Below, piece after piece: positions 1 to 6,882 of a stretch of DNA of 16,722 nt (the stretch's first letter is position 1; the number at the start of each line of letters is the position of its first letter). Made by a program: the position numbers and the translations under genes. The notes beneath the pieces are model-generated. The model made no database searches. It worked only from the letters and a program-made list of their open reading frames with translations, and was not told the DNA's origin. The stretch is taken from contig SIAZ01000047.1 of the NCBI GenBank assembly GCA_009695405.1, positions 1 to 16,722 on the forward strand, written 5' to 3'. The DNA comes from Pedosphaera sp. Lineage in GTDB: Bacteria; Verrucomicrobiota; Verrucomicrobiia; Limisphaerales; UBA9464.

Positions 1-388
1 CAGTTTCAGCGCCGTCTCCGGGGCTGTGGTCAGTTCTGGAGCCGCCCCGGCCTTACCCATCTCCTTCAACTCTGCGTCTTGGTCAAAAACAAGGACGATC
101 ACCTCCTCTGGAACTGATTCTTACCGTCAACTTGTGAATGCACGGATCCGGATTGCTTTCGATCGTTATCGATCTGACCGAACTAGCGGTCGTTGCGATC
201 TGAGCCTCATGCCATCTTCCACCCACCCGCGCCCCTTGCGCTAGCCGCTTGAATCCGCCAGCGATGACCTGTCTCAAAGTGTGCCAGTCTATAATGACAA
301 TTTTCTGTCGGTATAAGCACTTGAAGAATCAAAAAATGGAACCGAGTGGAGAGTGAGCCCTAACTAATGGTGATTTTATGCCCGCTAG
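1..388. other. left-edge stretch without a secure gene
   Basis: I see no complete gene here. On the minus strand, positions 102 to 1 stay open to the window edge and read VIVLVFDQDAELKEMGKAG and onward, which is protein-like. This could be the start of a gene continuing to the left, from GTG at 102 or ATG at 60, with a purine-rich GAGGAGG directly upstream. It is only 34 codons, so it is weak. The rest, 103-388, shows no convincing frame, RNA or strong hairpin; short competing frames on both strands look like chance. Confidence 0.3.
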
Positions 389-1141
389 TTAATTGCCACC
401 GCGACTGGGATCTAACCACGGGGTTTCAGGATAGTACCACCCCCCTTTCATTGCCTCAACATGACCATCGGCAAAGCCGTTGTTGCTTCGCTCATTGTGG
501 CGCAATGCTGGGGCACACCAATTAGGATTATCTCCGGTGACACAATCGGGACATTGGCCAGCTTGGACATCTCCTAACATCCAAGAGCCTGGTTTTTTCG
601 GCGAAGTTGGCGTTACAGCTGGATTCTTTCCCGCGACCCCTTTCGACCCTGAATCGACAATAAAAATGGTGCGTGATGGATTAGCGATACTCAGTTCAGT
701 CCGCTGGACGTAGGGGACGTAGGAGCTCAATTCCCCAGCAAACTGATGGTTTATGGCAAAGTCAGTGGAAGTAGGTGAATTCACCGAGATACCATCCCAA
801 AGTGCAAGTGCAAGAGACTTCTCTTTTCTAGATGGGCAAAGAAGAATATTAGTAGAACCTAAGTAGGGTTGAAGCAGCTGAAACCAAGTGATAAGTCCCT
901 TTGTGTAGGGTGGAAATATATAAGAAACAACGTGTTTACCTCGGTTGTCATCGACATACATTTTACCTGCCAACATAATTTGTCGTGAGTTATTGAGACA
1001 ACTTATACTCTGGGCTTTTTGTTTAGCCTTCCCTAAAGCGGGTAACAACATTCCAGCAAGAATCGCGATGATGGCAATGACGACCAGCAACTCGATGAGC
1101 GTGAAGCCTCGAGAGGCTCGACTAATGGATTGTGAGATCAT
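389..1141 (-). CDS. prepilin-type N-terminal cleavage/methylation domain protein with H-x9-DG tail
   Basis: This 250-residue protein has a class III (type IV pilin-like) leader. After a short basic segment, the peptidase site is G12|F13, followed by TLIELLVVIAIIAIL with the conserved Glu at mature position 5 (E17) and a hydrophobic helix to about residue 36. The C-terminus carries an H-x9-DG motif (H215, D225-G226). That combination is typical of the very abundant pseudopilin-like exported proteins of Planctomycetes, Lentisphaerae and Verrucomicrobia. It is expected to be processed by a PilD-type prepilin peptidase and to sit in or outside the inner membrane; its exact role is unknown. A CPDC pair (197-200) and other cysteines could form disulfides. 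The start is ATG at 1141. No other type II secretion or pilus gene is in the window, so it is an orphan here. Confidence 0.9.
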   Translation of the reverse strand: MISQSISRASRGFTLIELLVVIAIIAILAGMLLPALGKAKQKAQSISCLNNSRQIMLAGKMYVDDNRGKHVVSYIFPPYTKGLITWFQLLQPYLGSTNILLCPSRKEKSLALALWDGISVNSPTSTDFAINHQFAGELSSYVPYVQRTELSIANPSRTIFIVDSGSKGVAGKNPAVTPTSPKKPGSWMLGDVQAGQCPDCVTGDNPNWCAPALRHNERSNNGFADGHVEAMKGGWYYPETPWLDPSRGGN

Positions 1142-1628
1142 AAAAAGGGCTTGGTGGTAAAAGGTTCAATTTAATAGAAAATTGTAAATAGGAAACGCAA
1201 TGTTCCGTTGGCAACGTCTGAAACTGTGCCTATTGGTGGGACCGATATCGCACGCTTGGGCCGAGAATCAGTTCAAAATCCTCCCAATGGAGAAACTTGG
1301 TTTGTTCAATGTTGGCTGCCTCCAGTCATTGGACTTGGAAGTCCTACTTTCGCTAACTAGGGAAACCGCCAATCGGAATTTGCTTTCGAGCTCCGCGCGG
1401 TTAGGGAGTTAAGCGAAGTCAGGCCGGAAAAATCCGCCGACCAATCTCTCTGGTGCCCGCATAAAATGGGATTATGGGTTATAGAAAAACCAAACATCAA
1501 AAGATTAACTAATCCCCACGCAGCGTAATTCACTAACCTTTAAGGTCATTGGTTCAAAACCGCACCGGATAAAAGTTCCCCATTTCTCTTTCTTAAATCG
1601 AGGTGACTCAGCAACGATTATTTAACCC
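1142..1628. other. 487-base gap between the prepilin-like gene and the hydrolase
   Basis: There is no secure gene. One plus-strand frame (1178-1525, ended by TAA at 1526) is open except for a single TAG at 1358-1360 and reads protein-like on both sides, but it has no ATG near its beginning and I recognise no family. A stretch near 1530-1575 (AAGGTCATTGGTTCAAAACC) resembles the 3' half of a tRNA, but its T-arm stem does not pair properly. The gap presumably also holds the divergent promoters of the flanking genes; I could not pick a convincing pair of promoter boxes. Confidence 0.4.
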
Positions 1629-2510
1629 ATGAAACACGCACCCTTTGGCACCTTGCTGGTTTGGCTCCTGACACTCCAAGCTAGGGCAGCAGATTTAGCG
1701 ATCCCAAAAGATATTAGCTTTCTTCGAGCTGTGGAATTTTCCAACCCGTCGGGCGAACCGCTTCAACTTAATATCGCCGCTCCGAAGAAAGGTTCGGGGC
1801 CGTTTCCCGCCGTCCTTTGTATTCATGGGGGTGGTTTTCGCGCTGGCACTCGGGAAGGGTACGACGGCCTCTGTATTCAGTTGGCTCAGAAAGGTTACGT
1901 CGCCGCAACGGTCACCTATCGATTGTCCCCAGCCGCACGGTTTCCTTCTGCTGTCCAAGATTGCAAAACTGCTGTTCGTTGGTTGCGTGCCAATGCAGCA
2001 AAGTATCGGATCGATCCCACCCGCATCGGCGCCACTGGCGGTTCGGCGGGCGGACATCTCGCGCTGTTCTTGGGGTTGACCGCAGGCGTCCCCGAGTTCG
2101 AGGGCAGGGGTTATTTGGGGTACTCGAGCGCTGTCTCTTGTGTGGTGAGCTTTAGTGGTCCGACAGATTTCACTAAGTCTTATAATCGGAGTGTCGATGC
2201 TGGAGAAGTGTTGCCTCTCTTTTTTGGTGGCAACCTTTCGACCAAGCTCCGCGAGCATATTCAAGGTAGCCCCCTTAATTGGGTCACTCCACGCGCTGCG
2301 CCAACCCTTTGCATTCACGGCACAGCTGACCCCTATGTTGCTTATGAACAAGCCCAATGGCTTGTGGATCGTTTGAAAACGAGCGCTGTGCCCGTGGAAC
2401 TTCTGACGATGGAAGGTGCGGGTCACGGCTTTAAGGGTGCGGACGCGCAGAAAGCACAAGAAGCCATGATGACCTTTTTCGATCAGTGGCTAAAGCCCGC
2501 CGCCAAGTAA
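1629..2510 (+). CDS. secreted alpha/beta hydrolase (esterase/lipase-like, BD-FAE or HSL type)
   Basis: This 293-residue protein has a signal peptide (hydrophobic LLVWLLTL core, likely cleavage after ARA at residue 20), so it should act in the periplasm or outside. The fold is alpha/beta hydrolase: oxyanion-hole HGGG at 66-69, nucleophile elbow G-G-S-A-G with Ser139, acid Asp234 in GTADPYV, and catalytic His266 in GAGHGF. This is the complete triad in the usual order and length. Family members hydrolyse short acyl or aryl esters, including acetyl or feruloyl groups on plant polysaccharides; the substrate cannot be read from the sequence. It starts at ATG 1629 with no Shine-Dalgarno sequence. 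It lies before the secreted PQQ-type dehydrogenase but is separated from it by about 130 bases containing a hairpin, so they may be independent units. Confidence 0.9.
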   Translation: MKHAPFGTLLVWLLTLQARAADLAIPKDISFLRAVEFSNPSGEPLQLNIAAPKKGSGPFPAVLCIHGGGFRAGTREGYDGLCIQLAQKGYVAATVTYRLSPAARFPSAVQDCKTAVRWLRANAAKYRIDPTRIGATGGSAGGHLALFLGLTAGVPEFEGRGYLGYSSAVSCVVSFSGPTDFTKSYNRSVDAGEVLPLFFGGNLSTKLREHIQGSPLNWVTPRAAPTLCIHGTADPYVAYEQAQWLVDRLKTSAVPVELLTMEGAGHGFKGADAQKAQEAMMTFFDQWLKPAAK

Positions 2511-2534
2511 GGGGCCGAGTCCTCTACTGAAGTC

Positions 2535-2559
2535 CTGTCCTTTTTTTTCCGCTGGACAG
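2535..2559. terminator. possible terminator hairpin after the hydrolase
   Basis: CTGTCC (2535-2540) pairs with GGACAG (2554-2559) around a 13-base loop that contains eight consecutive T residues. The stem is only 6 bp, and the T-run is in the loop rather than after the stem, so this is a weak candidate supported mainly by its position 25 bases after the hydrolase stop. Confidence 0.35.
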
Positions 2560-2639
2560 CTTTCAAAACGGTACCAAAAAAGAGTTAAAGCATCAGATAT
2601 TCCAGAATTTCCTTGAATGATTTCTACAGTATTTCTTCG

Positions 2640-4262
2640 ATGGCGGCCTTGAAATCAACCTTGCTCGCACTTTCGCTCTGTTGCGGCGTATCGCTAACGG
2701 CTCAAAAGTCTCCCAATGTGCCTCAGCCTCCTCTTGCCGGGGAACAGATGGACGCAGGATTTAGGAAGGTCATTCTGGATGCGGATTTACAGAAACCAGA
2801 TGGTACTAGGGAAGACACGATCGAAGATCCAATGGAACTGGCCGTCGCCAAGGATGGTCGAGTTTTTTATGCCCAACGCAACGGCATTATTAAAATGTGG
2901 AAACCGGACACCAAAGTCACGGTGGAGATTGGAAAAGTCCCTGTGTTTAAGGGAAACGAAGATGGGATGTTAGGCATCGCTCTTGATCCGAATTTCTTAA
3001 AGAACGGCTGGATTTTTCTTAATCACTCCCTTCCAGAAACGACTCAAGACGCAAGCGGCCAAGACGTCGGTGTTATCCGAGTCTCCCGTTTTACGCTTGT
3101 TGGAAATACGTTGGATCTCGCTTCGGAAAAGACCGTCATCGACATTCCTGAATTGCGGGGGAAAGCCTGTTGCTATGTTGGTGGTTCTTTGGCCTTCGAT
3201 GCCAAGGGTAATCTTTATATTGCCATCGGCGACAACACCAATCCATTTGAATCAGATGGCCGTTCCCCAAGTGATGAACGGGTTGGGCGCGCTCCGTGGG
3301 ATGCCCAAAAGTCCTCTTCTAACATGAATGACTTGCGCGGAGGTGTGAGCCGTATTCATCCAGAACCAAACGGGACCTACACGATACCCAAGGGTAATTT
3401 ATTCCCGCCGGGCACCCCAGGGACGCGTCCGGAGGTGTTTGGAAAGGGTGGCCGTAATGTATTCCGAATCTCGGTGGACCAACGCAGCGGGACTTTGTAC
3501 TGGGGCGATGTTGGCCCTGATGCTGGCGAACAAGATCCGAAGCGCGGACCCGCCGGATTTGACGCGATTATTCAGGTTAAAAAAGCAGGCTTTTTTGGGT
3601 GGCCGTATTCTCGCGGCGATAATAGAACCTATGCTCGTTATGATTTTACTGCGGCTGAAGTTTATGTAAAAGACAAGGCAGAGTACGACAAGGCAAAGGC
3701 GGCTTACGCCAAAGCGGTTAAGGAAGCCAAAGACGTCAGTACAGTGACCTTGGTGGCCCCCAAACCTCCGGCCCCCTATGTGCCTATGGAGACGGTTTTC
3801 TTTTCTGCTGAGCATCCAGTTAATAACTCTCCGAATAACACAGGCATTAAAAATTGTCCGCCCATACAACCGGCTTTCATTTGGTACCCCGGCGGGACCT
3901 CAACCAAGTTTCCAGCGGTCAACGGGGGCGGTGGACGGACGGCTATGGCTGGGCCGATTTATTATTTTGACCCCAAAAATAAATCAGAGACGAAGCTTCC
4001 CAAGGAATACGACCACACACTGTTCATTTATGAATGGTCGCGGAATTGGATTGTTGCGGTGCATCTGGATGAGAACGAGCAAATTGCAAAGAACGCCGCC
4101 GGCTCTCTAAAAATGGAACGGTTCTGCCCGAAGATGACCTTTAAGCGGCCGATGGATTTAGAATTCGGTCCAGACGGTTGCCTTTACCTCATTGAATACG
4201 GAACGGCTTGGGGCAATAACAAAAATACTCAGATTGTTCGCCTCGACTACGTTGGTAAATAA
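2640..4262 (+). CDS. secreted PQQ-dependent sugar dehydrogenase-like beta-propeller protein
   Basis: This 540-residue exported protein has an N-terminal signal peptide (MAALKSTLLALSLCCGVSLTA, probable cleavage after residue 21). The body matches the soluble glucose/sorbosone dehydrogenase family, a six-bladed propeller: a first blade with RVFYAQRNGIIKMW, then DGMLGIALDPNF, a GGSLAFDAKGNLYIAIGDN segment, GGRNVFRISVD, and a GFFGWPY segment, the standard order in the family. Many such proteins oxidise sugars or polyols using PQQ, but many family members have no assigned substrate. A lysine- and alanine-rich, probably helical insertion (about 340-365) lies between blades. I chose ATG 2640 over the in-frame TTG at 2613 because it starts the signal peptide cleanly. 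No Shine-Dalgarno sequence is visible for either start. No PQQ biosynthesis genes are in the window. Confidence 0.87.
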   Translation: MAALKSTLLALSLCCGVSLTAQKSPNVPQPPLAGEQMDAGFRKVILDADLQKPDGTREDTIEDPMELAVAKDGRVFYAQRNGIIKMWKPDTKVTVEIGKVPVFKGNEDGMLGIALDPNFLKNGWIFLNHSLPETTQDASGQDVGVIRVSRFTLVGNTLDLASEKTVIDIPELRGKACCYVGGSLAFDAKGNLYIAIGDNTNPFESDGRSPSDERVGRAPWDAQKSSSNMNDLRGGVSRIHPEPNGTYTIPKGNLFPPGTPGTRPEVFGKGGRNVFRISVDQRSGTLYWGDVGPDAGEQDPKRGPAGFDAIIQVKKAGFFGWPYSRGDNRTYARYDFTAAEVYVKDKAEYDKAKAAYAKAVKEAKDVSTVTLVAPKPPAPYVPMETVFFSAEHPVNNSPNNTGIKNCPPIQPAFIWYPGGTSTKFPAVNGGGGRTAMAGPIYYFDPKNKSETKLPKEYDHTLFIYEWSRNWIVAVHLDENEQIAKNAAGSLKMERFCPKMTFKRPMDLEFGPDGCLYLIEYGTAWGNNKNTQIVRLDYVGK

Positions 4263-4286
4263 GTGGGTTGACTGCGTTTATCCTTT

Positions 4287-4317
4287 GACGGCGCGGGAGA
4301 TGACCATCCCCGCCGTC
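4287..4317. terminator. hairpin terminator after the PQQ-type dehydrogenase
   Basis: GACGGCG (4287-4293) pairs with CGCCGTC (4311-4317), and after one bulged C the stem continues as GGGA (4295-4298) with TCCC (4307-4310) around an 8-base loop. This gives an 11-bp GC-rich stem, 25 bases after the stop codon. No T-run follows, so it may be a weak or Rho-assisted terminator. Confidence 0.55.
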
Positions 4318-4492
4318 GATTGTCCTAGGTGAGAACGAGGCTATTTTGTCTTGGTCAAATTTAGGGGTCCCGATGCGGTTTCAAATCGGTTGGAGTACGT
4401 CTCTAGGATCGACGTCACCGAGTCTTTTTTGTAGCCTCACTTCTCTCTTAGAATTCTCACGAAGTTTATCGGGGTTCCCGTTCTTGTTATCC

Positions 4493-5230
4493 ATGTTACC
4501 GCGATTTTTACAACGCCTCCGTCATCGATTGCTCGGAAGAACCACTTCGTACGACGAGGGGCTTAGGGACGAAGCTGCCTTTTGGCGACGTTCCCTTGCC
4601 GAGGGCGGGCGACATTGGAATGCGGAAGCGTTTCGGATGCGAATGGATCCGTGCTTCGAGTTTCAGCTTTCTTTGCGAGAATTAGTGGCAAATTCACCGG
4701 TAGCTTTCACGGGCACAATTCAGGTTCTTGATGTCGGCGCAGGCCCTCTGAGTGGGGTGGGTCATCATTGGCCTGGGCGCAATGTCCAACTGACTGCGGT
4801 CGATCCCTTGGCGGATACCTTTGATCAAATTATCAGTGAACTTCAGCTCAAGCCTCCAACGCAAACTCAGAGGGCCTCTGGCGAAGATCTTCTTTCTATT
4901 TTTCAACCGGACACCTTTGACATCGTTGTTTGTTCTAATGCATTGGACCACAGCCGAGATCCAATGCGGTGTATTCAACAGATGTTTGCGGTGACCCGGC
5001 CGGGTGGATGGATGTTTCTCTGGCATTATCAGAATGAAGCTCAAGAAGAGGGGTATGTCGGATTACACCAGTGGAATCTAGATGAGGCGAATGGGGACCT
5101 CCTTTTATGGAATAAAACGGCCCGCCAATCCTGTCGAGCGGTCTTGGGATCAGCTGCTGCGGTAGACACACGGCCCGATCCGGCGGTGCCGAGATCTATC
5201 GTCGCTCGTATTCAGAAACGGATCGTCTAA
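4493..5230 (+). CDS. class I SAM-dependent methyltransferase (methyltransferase type 11-like)
   Basis: This 245-residue protein has a Rossmann-type SAM fold: motif I VLDVGAGP (78-85), an acidic residue after strand 2 (D104 in AVDP), motif IV DIVVCSNALDH (143-153), and the post-motif turn RPGGWM (169-174). The N-terminal 60 residues are basic then aromatic, and probably hold the acceptor-binding part. The acceptor is unknown; the LDHSRDP signature is common in methyltransferases of glycan and natural-product loci. The frame is open upstream to TTG 4346, but those 49 extra residues are serine-rich with no family likeness, so I prefer ATG 4493. The stop is only 7 bases before the phosphodiesterase ATG, so the two are almost certainly co-transcribed and possibly act on the same compound. 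Confidence 0.8.
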   Translation: MLPRFLQRLRHRLLGRTTSYDEGLRDEAAFWRRSLAEGGRHWNAEAFRMRMDPCFEFQLSLRELVANSPVAFTGTIQVLDVGAGPLSGVGHHWPGRNVQLTAVDPLADTFDQIISELQLKPPTQTQRASGEDLLSIFQPDTFDIVVCSNALDHSRDPMRCIQQMFAVTRPGGWMFLWHYQNEAQEEGYVGLHQWNLDEANGDLLLWNKTARQSCRAVLGSAAAVDTRPDPAVPRSIVARIQKRIV

Positions 5231-5237
5231 TGGACCT

Positions 5238-6632
5238 ATGAATCGTATCGCTGTTCTGAATGTTGTTGGGCTTAGCTTGAGGCATATTGGACCTCATACA
5301 CCTCGACTGAGTCGGTATTTATCGACTTGGAATCATTCAGTCATCGACCCCGCCTTCCCCGCAGTCACTTGCACGGCTCAATCGAATTACCTGACTGGGC
5401 GCCTGCCCTCTGAACATGGCATCGTGGCTAATGGTTGGTATGATCGCTTGCTGTCCGAGGTTCACTTTTGGAAACAGTCCAATCAGGTGGTTACCGCACC
5501 CAAAATCTGGGATGTCTTAAAGGAACGGAATCCAGCGTTTACCTGTGCCAAAATGTTTTGGTGGTACAATATGTACTCGAACGCGGATTGGTCGGTCACA
5601 CCCCGCCCCATGTATCCGGCTGATGGTCGTAAGTTCTTCGATATTTATTCTTGGCCGTATGGGTTACGACCGGAGCTAAAGAAAGCGTTGGGTGATTTTC
5701 CCTTTGCGACTTTCTGGGGTCCAGCGGCTGGAGTGCAAAGCCCACAAGGGGCGCCTGATGCGGCGACGCGTTGGATCGCTAACTCAGCAAAGTGGATTGA
5801 AGAGGCTCAGTCGCCCACCCTGAATCTGATTTATCTGCCGCATCTCGACTACAATCTTCAACGACTTGGGCCAGGGCATCCGGAAATCGCCGTCGATCTG
5901 ATGCGTATTGATTCCATTGTCGGGGATTTAGTCGATTTCTTCACCGAAAGGGGGGTTCAACCCGTGGTGCTCAGTGAGTACGGTATCACCGCTGTTTCTC
6001 GTCCCATTCATCTCAATCGCATTTTTCGCGAACATGGTTGGTTAACTCTGAAGGAAGAGTTAGGGCGTGAAGTGCTCGATATTGGAAATTCCAAGGCCTT
6101 TGCGGTTGCGGATCATCAGGTGGCTCACATCGTGGTTCGTGATCCTGCGATGCGGGATGCTGTTCGTGCTGTTGTGGTAGCCACACCCGGAGTGGCTGAG
6201 GTGCTTGGGTCGGAGGCGAAGTGTCTTCGTGGCATCGATCATTCAAGAGCAGGTGACTTAATCGCTGTTTCGTACGAGGACGCTTGGTTCACTTATTACT
6301 ACTGGTTAGACGAGGCTCGCGCCCCTGATTTTGGACGTTGCGTGGATATCCACCGGAAGCCCGGATACGATCCGGTAGAACTGTTTCTTGATCCAAAAAT
6401 TCCAGCAGTGAAGCTGAAGATACTTTGGCGTTTGCTTCAAAAGAAGCTGGGATTCCGGATGTTGATGGATGTGATTCCTCTAGATGCTTCGTTGGTTCGT
6501 GGATCGCATGGTGCAAGGCCTTCCTCGAGTCAGGATTGGCCGTTAATCATCACTCCAGGCCCGTTACCCCAAGAACGCATCGTGTCCACAGACATATTTA
6601 ATCTGCTTCAAAAAGCAGTGATGGGAGATTGA
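5238..6632 (+). CDS. alkaline phosphatase superfamily protein (nucleotide pyrophosphatase/phosphodiesterase-like, EboF-type)
   Basis: This 464-residue, apparently cytoplasmic protein (no signal peptide) belongs to the type I phosphodiesterase/nucleotide pyrophosphatase branch. The nucleophile region is AVTCTAQSNYLTG with Thr44 at the catalytic position; other blocks are LDYNLQRLG (203-211), LSEYGI (245-250), VADHQVAH (290-297), HRKPGYDP (372-379) and a late GSHG (422-425). From memory, this is the highly conserved group seen in cyanobacterial and other ebo clusters, where it is linked to export of aromatic precursors; no other ebo gene is in the window. Compared with classical NPP enzymes, several metal-ligand positions appear changed: N8 for Asp, Q208 for His, and E247-Y248 for Asp-His. 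Substrate and activity are therefore uncertain. It follows the methyltransferase by 7 bases. Confidence 0.82.
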   Translation: MNRIAVLNVVGLSLRHIGPHTPRLSRYLSTWNHSVIDPAFPAVTCTAQSNYLTGRLPSEHGIVANGWYDRLLSEVHFWKQSNQVVTAPKIWDVLKERNPAFTCAKMFWWYNMYSNADWSVTPRPMYPADGRKFFDIYSWPYGLRPELKKALGDFPFATFWGPAAGVQSPQGAPDAATRWIANSAKWIEEAQSPTLNLIYLPHLDYNLQRLGPGHPEIAVDLMRIDSIVGDLVDFFTERGVQPVVLSEYGITAVSRPIHLNRIFREHGWLTLKEELGREVLDIGNSKAFAVADHQVAHIVVRDPAMRDAVRAVVVATPGVAEVLGSEAKCLRGIDHSRAGDLIAVSYEDAWFTYYYWLDEARAPDFGRCVDIHRKPGYDPVELFLDPKIPAVKLKILWRLLQKKLGFRMLMDVIPLDASLVRGSHGARPSSSQDWPLIITPGPLPQERIVSTDIFNLLQKAVMGD

Positions 6633-6636
6633 TGCG

Positions 6637-6882
6637 ATGAGTTCAGTCGACTTGCTAACGCCTCAGCAGATTAAATCGGGTTTGGTTTTGTCGCGATGGA
6701 ATGCCTCTAAGAGCTTGAAGGGTTATCTTGAGTTCGTTTTCAGATCTTGGCTGTTGACGAAGCTCACCTTTCGTTGTTTTTTCAGGATGAAAGGGCTGAA
6801 TTTTGAATTCCCTGTTTTTGTTTTTTTTGAACTATTTTCGGCAGGCGAGCCTTCTGGGCCTGCTGCTAATATTGGCTCCTAG
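6637..6882 (+). CDS. small hypothetical ORF between phosphodiesterase and sulfatase
   Basis: This 81-codon frame starts at ATG 6637, four bases after the phosphodiesterase stop, and its end overlaps the first part of the sulfatase gene in another frame. I recognise no family. Its first 47 residues (MSSVDLLTPQQIKSGLVLSR and onward, including a LEFVFRSWLLTKLTF segment) look protein-like, while the rest merely follows the sulfatase leader in a different frame. It may be a small translated protein, a remnant of a lost gene, or chance. The close spacing is the main support. Confidence 0.25.
   Translation: MSSVDLLTPQQIKSGLVLSRWNASKSLKGYLEFVFRSWLLTKLTFRCFFRMKGLNFEFPVFVFFELFSAGEPSGPAANIGS

Noticed and set aside
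1530..1575. tRNA 3'-end-like sequence (GGTTCAAAACC)
   Set aside because: The T-arm stem does not pair beyond two or three bases, and no acceptor or anticodon stem can be built upstream; at most a remnant.
1695..2459. Long open frame (254 codons) on the minus strand inside the hydrolase gene
   Set aside because: It is fully antisense to a gene with a complete catalytic triad and signal peptide, and its translation shows no domain; it is a codon-bias shadow.
3399..3869. 156-codon minus-strand frame inside the PQQ-type dehydrogenase gene
   Set aside because: It is antisense to a well-supported propeller gene, and its translation is cysteine- and histidine-scattered with no motif.
4346..4492. 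TTG-started N-terminal extension of the methyltransferase
   Set aside because: It is serine- and leucine-rich without family likeness and uses a non-ATG start, while ATG 4493 gives a normal-length enzyme.
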